Shown: one piece after another, positions 8,692-17,724 of the stretch
How positions within the stretch are numbered: the first letter of the stretch is position 1
Layout: each line of letters begins with the position of its first letter
NCBI GenBank assembly: GCA_021464415.1
Contig: CM038471.1
Coordinates: 73,076,851 to 73,140,850 of the forward strand
Length of the DNA: 64,000 bases
From: Lonicera japonica
Lineage: Eukaryota > Streptophyta > Magnoliopsida > Dipsacales > Caprifoliaceae
Direction: 5' to 3'
Notes under the pieces: model-generated
Database searches by the model: none
What the model was told of the DNA's origin: nothing
Seen by the model: only the letters and a program-made list of their open reading frames with translations
Position numbers and translations under genes: made by a program

Positions 8692-11286
8692 ATGGAGCTA
8701 AATCGTCTTGATCCATCAAAATTGAGTTGGTCCTCGTCCTTTTTCCTAGCGCCCTTCACCTGTTCGACGAAATGCCTTACTGAACCAACAAACAATTCGA
8801 ACCCACGAACTTTGCTGATTATTGCCAGAAAGGGCTCTCCAGTGGGACTCCAGAGGTCATCCAAGAAAAACTTGTCTCACATTCTTAGAACCGAGGCTGC
8901 CATTAAGGCTATTGAAAGGAAAGCAAACTCGGATAAGTACAATCGCTTGTGGCCCAGAGCTGTTTTGGAAGCTTTGGATGATGCAATACGTGAGAATCAG
9001 TGGGAGTCTGCTCTCAATGTGAGTGGGTTTTGTTGTTTTTGCTATATTTTGTGTTGGGTCATTTTTTTTTTAGCCTCAGACTGGTGAACATTGAGTTTGA
9101 ATGCTAATTGCTGAACGGAACTCAAAAAGTATGCTCGGAATGTCAAATAGATGGCATTTCTTAACATTGAATGCTTAATTAATTAATTTTAATCTAATTC
9201 AACTGTAAGAGGTGAGAAAACAAACATTATTTATATTTTATTATACCTCTTAATGCTGAATGGAAGTGGACTTCCATTCAGCATTAAGTTTAGCTTGTGG
9301 GTCTGTGAAATATCCGTTGTTAAACATTTAAAGTACATATGTCAAATTTTGAGTTTTATTTAGTTTGATGAAGAAGAGAGGGTGATTGTGAAATAGGTTT
9401 GTTTGTTGGCAATTAAATTGATTGGCAATCAAATTGCATCTCTATATATTCTATACTATATGACTTAATCACAATCTGAAATATGGATGCATTTCCCATG
9501 TACAGATTTTTGTTCTTCTTCGTAAACAACATTGGTATGAGCCAAGATGTCAGACATACACAAAGATGTTGGTAATGCTTGGGAAGTGCAAGCAGCCCAA
9601 GCAAGCTAGCCTGCTTTTTGAGGTCATGCAGACTGATGGACTCCAACCAACTATTGATGTTTACACTGCGCTTGTGAGTGCATATGGTCTCAGCGGTTAC
9701 CTTGACAAGGCTTTCGAAACTGTTGATCATATGAAGTCAGTTTCCGATAGCAAACCCGATGTATATACGTACTCGATCCTCATCAATTGTTGCACTAAGC
9801 TCCATCGGTTCGATTTGGTTGAACACATTATAGCCGAGATGTCATTCTTGGGAATTGAATGCAGCACCGTTACATACAATACCGTAATCGATGGGTATGC
9901 TAAGGTGGAACGTTTTGAAGAAATGGAGCAGTCATTGACCGACATGCTTGAAAGTGGGACCCGAGTTCCAGATATTTTCACGTTTAATTCGATCGTTGGG
10001 GCATACGGGAACTGTGGGCAGATTGAGAAAATGGAGAAGTGGTTTGAGGAGTTTCAAGTAATGGGGATAAAGCCGGATCTAATGACGTTTAATATCCTAA
10101 TAAAGTCATATGGGAAAGTTGGCAATTATGACAAAATGTTCTCGGTTATTGAGTTTATGAAGAAAAGATTCATTTCCCCAAGTATTGTTACTTATAATAT
10201 TGTTATTGAGGCATTTGGGAAGGCTGGAAAGATCGATAAGATGGATGAATTTTTCTTGAAAATGAAGCATCAAGGAATGAAGCCTAATTCAATCACGTAT
10301 TGTTCTCTTGTTAGTGCTTATAGTAAAGCCGGACTTTTAAAGAAAGTTGGTTCCATTATGAGGCAAGTAGAGAATACTAACGTGATTCTTGATACTCCGT
10401 TTTTCAACTGTATCATCAGCGCCTATGGCCGGGCGGGTGATATAGAGAAAATGGTCGAGTTTTTCTCGGAAATGAAGGAGAGAAATTGCAAACCGGATAA
10501 TATTACCTTTGCTACTATGATTCAAGCCTACAATTGTCAAGGGATGATCGATGCTGCTCAAGATTTGGAGAATACTATGATTCGTACTACGCGGAGTTCA
10601 GGTATCTCATATTTCGTTCTAGGTTACAAAGTTTTATATGGTTCTTTGCCTTTGGAATGCGAAGTTAATAGTTTTCAATTATCGCCAAACCTTGTATTAA
10701 TTCAAGATCATTAAATAATTATGTGGTCGCAGTAATTGCGCGGATTCCTATCAAGGTTGTCAAAATGTTTACCGTGTCCGTATCTTTTTCAAGAAATATT
10801 GTACTGTGTATAAAAATGTATTTCAATCTTTGAATTTTATGTTAATTAGATAGAACACTTTGGCATAGAAATCTATGTGATCGCATAAAAATAAATTAAA
10901 AGAAAATTCAATATGAACTTCATGTGAAATTTATTGGCTTTTGATCTTAAGGTGTAAGAATTCAAAATTTTGTTCTCTGAGGCTCCAATTGCCAATGAAG
11001 AATAGATGGATGTATTTATATTCGATCATCATCCACGTATAGTATCATCTTTTATATTAACTTCAATCATCTTTTGTATTAATTTCAAGTATCAAGGTCT
11101 GATCAATGATTCAATCCTGTACCATGTCTTTTAAATTAATGACTAATATGAAGTTTGAATCTATATTAGTAAATATACTCAACATCTCTCTCTCTCTCTC
11201 TCTCGTATCAATGTGGAGTTTCATAGTTTTTATTTTTTTATTTTTTTTTAAACTCAGGGACGAAGATTCACTTGATTGGAAGCTAG
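8692..11286 (+). CDS. P-class pentatricopeptide repeat protein, At3g53170-like
   Basis: I read three exons. Exon 1 is 8692-9018, ending CTCAAT with donor GTGAGT. Exon 2 is 9506-10601, after a TACAG acceptor and ending TTCAG with donor GTATCT. A small terminal exon is 11258-11286, after an AACTCAG acceptor and ending at TAG. Phases are consistent (0, then 1), giving 483 residues. After a Ser/Thr-rich N-terminus that could be a plastid transit peptide, and a conserved pre-repeat segment (RLWPRAVLEALDDAIRENQW), about ten consecutive 35-residue PPR motifs run from RCQTYTKMLVMLGKCKQPKQ to DNITFATMIQAYNCQ. There is no E, DYW or SMR extension, so it is P class. Such proteins bind organellar RNA. The order of repeats and key segments match Arabidopsis At3g53170, about 499 residues, annotated as chloroplastic. 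If intron 2 is retained, the frame instead ends at 10714 with an unrelated 37-residue tail; I prefer the spliced end. Confidence 0.88.
11187..11206. repeat. (TC)n microsatellite in PPR intron 2
   Basis: About nine to ten TC units lie 50 bases upstream of the inferred acceptor of the terminal PPR exon. Confidence 0.8.
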
Positions 11287-11289
11287 TAC

Positions 11290-12438
11290 AATTTCTTATT
11301 CTCCTATTTTCAGTACTGGGAAACAAAAAGTTTCTTGGCCTTGAGTACTAGAGTAAGGACTGTTGCTTCACTTTCACCTTTCCAGTTACTTCAAACCTTG
11401 CTTTCAAGGACATTTCTACTTGGGACATTTTTGGCTTTGCCACCTCTTCTTAATGCAAAATTAGACTTACCCCTGTTTTGATTAATCATTAGACTTTGCC
11501 CTCTGAATGCGTGGGAATTTCAAATGAATACATAAAAATGGCGGGTAATGTCTACTTTTTTTTAAGGTAATCCTTTGACTTAACCCCATCGATTTTATGT
11601 AATACTTTGAGATTCCCTTGCATGCAGGGGGTAAAAGTTTAGCGATTATGACAAGAAGTAGGGTAAGTCTAATTTCACACATAAAATGGAGGCAAAGTAA
11701 AAAAACCCTTCTACTTGCTGTCATATAGATTATGATTTGAAGCACACATATTCCTTTTGATAATGGTATTTGCTTTGTCTTTCAAATTTGAAAATTTCCT
11801 GATTTGGGAAAATCACTTGAGCTTATTCAGAAATGTCTCTTGTGAAAAAATCACGAGGAAAAACATAATTTTTTGAAAATGGGGATATCCCTAAAATTAG
11901 TAAAAATATAAATGAAGAAACTAAATCACAATAATAATACCTAAAATTTCATTATCCACATCAAACCTTGATTTCTCACCGACCTGATTTCAGTGCATAT
12001 AGGTCCTCAGAATTTCTCTGGGTGCAAGAACTGTTTTTCGAAGAGTTAATGCAGTAGTAATACTACATAAGATCAGGTTCAAGGCAGCAAAATTCGTCCA
12101 CCGCATATAGTATTAGTTCCCCTATATTATATCTGTTTAACAGCAAATTGGTGGAATTAAACACCACAAAAGAAGGAAAATGCAGTGATGAATATTTTTA
12201 ATGTGGAAGATCTGCAGTCGAACACGCCAGTAGTTGCTTTTCATTATCATGTTTCTGCATTCCCGATTCTTATTGGTTCTTTCCAATTCATCTACTTACG
12301 ACAAAATTAGTCATTGTCACTTAAGCAGGCGATATCTGTTCTCTTTTCTATTCTTATGTTTAACAGAACTATTAATGGTAGAAACTCAAGAGTATACTGC
12401 TTGGCAATCGTCTTCAGTTCATTTAATGCTTCTACTCA
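11290..12438. other. Intergenic, no gene seen
   Basis: Downstream of the PPR stop I see no conserved coding sequence. The first few hundred bases probably contain its 3' UTR. Confidence 0.4.
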
Positions 12439-12439
12439 A

Positions 12440-12651
12440 GGGTCCGTTTGGTTCTGGTGAAATAATTTTCTCTTTGATGAAAAATAGAAAGATGAAAACA
12501 ATTTTCTGTTAATTAACACGGAGCTTTGTTGATTAGTCTATTTATGATTGCAAAATTATCAGTTTATCACGTGTGCATTTATTAGAAATGAGTGAATTTA
12601 TCATACCATTTTGTGCTTTAACCAGGAGAAACTCACCAACCAAATGGGCCC
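12440..12651. mobile_element. MITE with GGGTCCGTTTGG ends
   Basis: The left end (GGGTCCGTTTGGTTCTGGTG) pairs with the right end, whose reverse complement reads GGGCCCATTTGGTTGGTGAG. The body is 212 bp, AT-rich and non-coding. Flanks are CAA on the left and TAA on the right, consistent with a mutated 3-bp PIF/Harbinger duplication. Confidence 0.65.
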
Positions 12652-13129
12652 TAAAAGTTTTCCCAGATTTCCAGCAGTGGAGCGTAGGTAGTCTTATCAA
12701 AGAGCTTTGCGGGATGACTAAGTATAGTTTTTATGCATCCACGTCTTTTCAACGGGCCAAAAACATAAATAGGTAAACGGAAACTGATGTATATTGTTTT
12801 TCTACTTTTCTTTTCTACTTCATTTTTCTCGTTTGAGTGCATATAATGAATATTGTGTAGAAATAATTTTAATTTATTTGGCAATGCCATGGTAGCTGCA
12901 GCGGTGGCCAGTGATGGTGGTGGGGATGGGAATGAAAAAATTTATTTCCTAGAATAATCAGTCTTTCCTTCATTAATGATAACCATGCTTCCTTTGGTCA
13001 ATTGGTGAGTTTTTCAAAATACATCCCCCATACCTCCCGCACCCCCACTAGTGCGAATTGGGCGGGGTTCGTTAGTGACCCAAAACGCCAACCCTAGGCC
13101 AGACAAGAGGATGGTGGAAAACTTGGTTA

Positions 13130-13232
13130 AATTGTTAGGCGTCTTTCTTCCAAAATCTGAAGATGCTTTGGGTTTTAGGGACTTCAAAGCTTTCGACCAA
13201 GCTTTTTTGTCAAGTACTAGAGCATAAGTTTT
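13130..13232 (+). pseudogene. Short LINE reverse-transcriptase remnant
   Basis: A plus-strand frame reads LLGVFLPKSEDALGFRDFKA followed by FDQAFLSS. It matches the conserved plant LINE segment (CxPKxxGGLGFRDLxxFNxALL) downstream of the RT core. It ends at an in-frame TAA. No further LINE domains follow, so this is a fragment. Confidence 0.6.
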
Positions 13233-13524
13233 ATTAAGAAATCATATTGGGTTACACAAATGGGGTAGCCATTCCTATCTAAACTCAAGAGATTTGAAAA
13301 TTGAAACCAACCCCGACGGCGTTCACTCCACCACCATCCCGCAACCAACTTTTATGAGGAGCGAATAACGATGTCATTTGAGCAAAAGCTCATTGGTAAC
13401 AATCAGGGTTGGAGATTTTTATGTAATCCTGCTTCTTTGTGGGGGAAAATCGGAATGATTTTCCAAATGAGTCCTTTTAAATGCTACATAGCGTTATAGA
13501 ACTTAAATTTGCTATACTGCCTTA

Positions 13525-14190
13525 GAGCATTCCCAGCGGGTAGGGTAAATTGATACTCCCTCCGTCCCAAATTGCTGGTCTCTTTTGGGAAATCCAACTT
13601 ATTAAGGACACAATATTATCATTGCACTTTTTTGCTTAATTTACATTGACTTTCCCTTTTACCATTTTCTTTATTCAAAATTTTTTCTTGAAAAGTGAAA
13701 GTACAAAAGGGCAAAATAGGTTTGTATTTACCTTTTATGGAAAATGGACATTTATTTTGGGACATTCAAAAAAAGGAAAAAAAAGGAAAGAGGGACTAGC
13801 AATTTGGGATGGAGGGAGTAAATCATAGGGTAGAAATTAAGCAGGTAGGGTAGAGAACGGGTAAATTTACTATATCACTAATTTTTATTCATACGAGTGT
13901 GCGTCACTCGTATAACCCCTAGGAATTTAGGACACTCGTATAAAAACTAAAAATAAATAAATAGCAAAATGGTCATACGAGTGTGGCTCACTCGTATGAA
14001 CCATTATGGCTTCATACGAGTGTGGCCTACTCGTATGGTCAAATTTTTTTTTTCTTTGCACATAATTCATACGGTTGAGGCATCTTCATATTAATAGATT
14101 TTCAATCTTACCCGCTGTGTTCAGTTTTGAAAATTAAATAATAGAACCATAAATTTAGCCTAATTTTTAACATGTTCGTTGTGGATGCTC
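13525..14190. mobile_element. MITE with GAGCATTCCCAGCG / CGTTGTGGATGCTC ends, carrying nested Stowaway
   Basis: The termini are imperfect inverted repeats of the GAGCATCC(A)CAACG type. TTA lies to the left and TAA to the right, so the duplication is ambiguous. A Stowaway element is inserted inside at 13556-13818. The remainder contains several CATACGAGTG hairpins that continue beyond this element, suggesting two or more overlapping or fused copies. Confidence 0.55.
13556..13818. mobile_element. Stowaway MITE (Tc1/mariner), TA target duplication
   Basis: It begins CTCCCTCCGTCCCAAATTGC and ends with the near-perfect inverse (GCAATTTGGGATGGAGGGAG). It is 263 bp long and flanked by TA on each side (13554-13555 and 13819-13820). 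The TIR CTCCCTCCGT and the TA duplication are diagnostic of plant Stowaway elements. Confidence 0.92.
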
Positions 14191-15162
14191 TAACAATAAG
14201 TTACGTCTATATTGGATGAGAATTTTGTTAACATTATACTATTTTAGGGCGTGTTTGGCTTAGTTTTGCTGCAAACGAAAGTTGGTTAAGTTAGTAAATA
14301 TTCAAATATTTCACTTAAAGCATGTCCATCAGATGGGATAAAATTTAGGATAAATTTAGCAATTGTTTTCTAAATTTCAAAACTTGCACACAGCGGAAAG
14401 GGTAAAAAAAAAAATTAGTTATACTAGTGTCTCACACTCATATGATTTTTCTTTTATTAAAAAAAATAAAAATTCATATGAAGAGCTCTCACCCGTATGA
14501 GCTTTAAAAAAAAGAGGGAAATTTTGGCAAATTTTTCAACCATACGAGGCTGCCACCCTCGTATGGCTTCTTTTGGCAATTTTTTTTTAAAGTTTTGTCT
14601 CTTCTCAAATGAGTGAAATGAGTGAAAAGAATAAAAAAAGAGGAGGAAAATGCCCATACGAATGAGCCATATTCGTATGGGTTTTTTTTTTTTTTATGTT
14701 TGATACGGGTGTACTACAAACTTCACCCGTATAGTGTAAAATTTAAGAGAATGATAAATTTACTAGTTCTCTACCTTATATGGTAAAATTTAGCCGTCTA
14801 AATTCTTCTGCTGTGGCATGAGGTAGGGTAAATTTAGCCATTTACCCTACCTGGTGTACACACTTTGATAAAAGCATCCACATCGGGTAGAGTAAATTGA
14901 TAAATCTATCAATTTACCCTACCCCTCTTCAAAGCGGAGAAAGTAATAAGAGCATCCACATCGGGTAGGGTAAATGGCTAAATTTACCCTTCAAAGCAGA
15001 GAAAGTAAATAGATAAAAATTAGAAAGGTATGGTAGAGAATAGGTAAACTTAACATACCATTAAATTTTACTCATACGAGCGTTCTTCATTCGTATGAAA
15101 AATTGTGCTTAAAAAAAGAAGGGAAAATGATCATACGAGTGTGGCTTACTTGTCGTATGACC
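13888..15162. repeat. Series of CATACGAGTG-type short hairpins
   Basis: At least nine stem-loops of the form CATACGAGTG-n-CACTCGTATG occur, each about 24-30 bases. They start near 13891, 13975, 14012, 14475, 14542, 14653, 14702, 15072 and 15131. Stems vary in sequence but pairing is largely kept: for example CATACGAGG pairs CCTCGTATG at 14542, and CATACGAAT pairs ATTCGTATG at 14653. They are interspersed with GGTAGGGTAAATT and ACCCTACC words that resemble MITE ends. No coding sequence is present. Confidence 0.75.
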
Positions 15163-15164
15163 AT

Positions 15165-15945
15165 TTTCTTTTTTTTTTCTTCTTTTTTTTAGGTACAAAA
15201 TTTCATAAGAATGAATGACGCTCCTATGCATATATTTTTACCATTTTCGTTGTGTATAAGACTGAAACTTAATTACCAATTAGTAAATTTGGCTCAATAT
15301 TTACAATACCCGTTCGGAATACTCTAATAGTACTTAGGTTCGAATCTTGTAATCTTAAATAAAGAGAAGGAAAAAAGAGAGCATGGTTTTACTTTTACCT
15401 CTAATAAGAAATTTCGATTAATAAGGATACGTGCCTGCATTACTTTTGGAACCTTGGATTTACATTAAGAGGCAATTGGGCATAAGAGATCATTACAATA
15501 ACAACATAATTGCAAAGGCCCATTATAAATTAGCATTATAAATTAAGGACATCATAGGAAAAAGACATTATATCCCTTCCTTATTTAACTAATAACACAA
15601 TAACCATAAACATAACATCTCCCCCACATACACCTCCATATAGCCCAACAAAGTAGAGGTGGGTTGGCCCCATTCATTTCACATTACGTAATCTAGTATT
15701 TGTTATTGTAAAATTTTACTTCAGCTAAACACGACTTTGTACAGAAATAATATATATTTAAAAAAAAAGGAAGCTAGTTCTTATTAATTAGCCGATGTAG
15801 CTGAAATTCTCAAACTACAAGGACTAGCTATTATTAAACCATTGTGTATGTATAGTGTTTCCAGTATAATTGCACCACATCAATAATGCACTGGTAATTT
15901 ATTATAAGATCCCACTGGAAACAAATTATATATAGCCACGCCACA
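15165..15945. other. Gene-free AT-rich stretch
   Basis: No coding region is seen. A GGTTCGAATCTTG word at about 15330 resembles a Pol III B box but has no convincing A box. Nothing else is supported. Confidence 0.4.
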
Positions 15946-15949
15946 TATT

Positions 15950-15980
15950 ATTTTGCACAAGATCGATGTTTGTGCAAAAT
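15950..15980. other. Perfect hairpin next to palindrome array A
   Basis: An 11-bp perfect stem (ATTTTGCACAA at 15950-15960, TTGTGCAAAAT at 15970-15980) encloses a 9-base loop. It lies about 30 bases from the edge of the palindrome array and may belong to the same element. It is not a Helitron end, because no CTRR follows at the right spacing. Confidence 0.6.
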
Positions 15981-16008
15981 AACCATTTTTGTCCAAAGTA
16001 ACTAATCA

Positions 16009-16816
16009 TGTATTTAGCACTAACCAGAAGGTGCTAAATGCATTTAGCACCTTCTGAACAACAACCAGAATGTATTTAGCACTAACCAGAAGGTGCTAAA
16101 TGCATTTAGCACATTGTATTTAGCACTAACCAGAAGGTGCTAAATGCATTTAGCACCTTGTATTTAGCACTAACCAGAAGGTGCTAAATGCATTTAGCAC
16201 CTTCTGAGCACCAATTGAACAACAACCAGAATGTATTTAGCACTAACCAGAAGGTGCTAAATGCATTTAGCACCTTCTGAGCACCAACTAAAATGTGCTA
16301 AATGCATTTAGCACTACATGGACAGCAACCAGAAGGTGCTAAATGCATTTAGCACCAACCAGAAGGTACTAAATGCATTTAGCACCTTCTGAGCAGAACA
16401 ACAACCATAATGTATTTAGCATTAACCAGAAGGTACTAAATGCATTTAGCACCTTCTGAACACCAAATAAAAAGTGCTAAATGCATTTAGCACCACCTGG
16501 ACAGCAACTAGAAGGTGCTAAATGCATTTAGCACATTCTGAACAATAACCAGAAGGTGCTAAATGCACAACTAGAAGGTGCTAAATGCATTTAGCACTAC
16601 CTGGATAGCACCAGAAGGTGCTAAATGTACAACTAGAAGGTGCTAAATGCATTTAGCATTACCTGGACAACAACCAGAAGGTGCTAAATGCATTTAGCAC
16701 CTTCTGAACAATAACCAGAAGGTGCTAAATGCATTTAGCACCACCTGGAGTACCTTCTAAGCACCAACCAGAAGGTGCTAAATGTATTTAGCACATTCTG
16801 AACAACAACCAGAAAG
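16009..16816. repeat. Palindrome array A (GGTGCTAAATGCATTTAGCACC)
   Basis: About fifteen to sixteen copies of a palindromic core CTAAATGCATTTAG occur in about 800 bp. The best units extend to a perfect 30-bp palindrome, with arm AGAAGGTGCTAAATG. Linkers are AACAACAACCAGAA, CTGGACAGCAACC and similar words. Two units near 16560 and 16615 lack the second half of the palindrome. There is no ORF. Confidence 0.95.
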
Positions 16817-17139
16817 TTTCTAGCCATTACAAGCACCAAGCACTTGCATAACAATTGTCTAATCTCTGTCGAATCTATCGAAATTCAAGGATTAAAATTA
16901 AATTATAAAGAGTCTACCGAAATTCAATTTACAAATTTAAAACAGTAGTTGTTTTAATTATCTTTTTCGATTGAATCTTGAGGCTCGATATCTATTCTCT
17001 AATTTCAATTGAAAAGGTAAAGATATATTAAAAAATTTAATTGCCCACAAAACAATTCGAGATGTAAAGCAAAGAAACAATAATGTCTTCTTATTTATTG
17101 ATTTTCCCCCACCATTACAAGGCCAAGTGAACTGTAACC

Positions 17140-17520
17140 TCAAATTAGCAGAGCTTCATTATATCTCCAGCATTAACCTCACCTTCCTCAACACCCACCA
17201 CATCCACCGGCGACTTTTCCGGCACACGGATGCTCACAATCGTCGACGCCTCCCTGAAGATAACCCTCATTCCGCACCAGCTTGGGGAGTTACGTTGATG
17301 GGTGGCATTAGAGGAGTGACGACGAGATGGAGTTTTCCAGCGGCTTGACTCATAGATCCGATCGCCTTTGATGAATAAATAAATAAAACGAATAGAATGA
17401 ATTTATATAAATGTATAGAGAGAGAAGGGGATTACGCTTTCGGGTTTGCCACTGATTTGAGCAACAGCTTTGGTGGCTTTAGAGAAGACGGAATCGACAG
17501 AACCAATGGAGCAGAGAGGA
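17140..17520 (-). pseudogene. Gene-like fragments in element A, one resembling an MDL/MIF exon
   Basis: On the minus strand 17436-17520 reads SVDSVFSKATKAVAQISGKP followed by ES and GTAATC, a possible splice donor. This resembles the first-exon end of plant MDL (macrophage migration inhibitory factor-like) proteins, which have a GVDTSSILSEAT...IIGKPE pattern. The usual MPCLN start is missing. A second open stretch at about 17141-17266 (MRVIFREASTIVSIRVPEKS...) ends at a stop; I do not recognise it. Capture of host exon fragments by a non-autonomous transposon would explain both, but the MDL match is by eye over about 22 residues. Confidence 0.35.
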
Positions 17521-17535
17521 AATCTGCGGCGAGAT

Positions 17536-17719
17536 GTTTATTTAGGGGTATATTTGTCCATTAATATTTATCATTTTCCTTCAAATAAATTGATATTATG
17601 AAAAGTGTTCTTATTGTCAAATCAAATTATGAAATTAGTACTAATTCCTGTTATTAAACATGAGTCTGTCCTTAAAATCATAAAACATTACGGAGCAAGA
17701 CCTTAGAGCTTATTATCTC
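17536..17719 (-). repeat. Shared end module, copy A
   Basis: On the minus strand this begins GAGATAATAAGCTCTA and includes CTCCGTAATGTTTTATGA. It can be aligned over about 185 bases with the plus strand at 47491-47687, with many exact blocks such as TAGTACTAATTT and AATGATAAATATT. Confidence 0.85.
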
Positions 17720-17724
17720 TTACA

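Larger units (their letters stand above)
16009..17720 (-). mobile_element. Element A: end module, gene-like fragments and palindrome array
   Basis: Read on the minus strand, the element starts GAGATAAT at about 17719. It has an end module to about 17536 that is clearly homologous to the start of element B (47491 onward, plus strand). Gene-like segments follow at 17520-17140, and then the palindrome array at 16816-16009. Both elements have the same order: module, unique middle, palindrome array with arms GGTGCTAAA/TTTAGCACC. No transposase is present, so it is non-autonomous. The GAGATAAT terminus recalls Mutator-like ends, but no opposite terminus or target duplication was found, so the class is undetermined. 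Confidence 0.6.

Noticed and set aside
9413..9981. Minus-strand frames inside the PPR gene
   Set aside because: They overlap strongly conserved PPR coding sequence on the plus strand and show no motif.
15290..15370. tRNA or SINE near GGTTCGAATCTTG
   Set aside because: There is a B-box-like word but no A box or cloverleaf that I can fold.
16009..16816. CRISPR-like array (array A)
   Set aside because: Units are palindromic with non-unique linkers, in a plant nuclear context with no cas genes. It is a minisatellite in a transposon-like element.
15948..17720. Helitron as the identity of element A
   Set aside because: Although it has gene-like fragments and a hairpin, there is no CTRR after the hairpin, no TC start and no AT insertion site that I can see.
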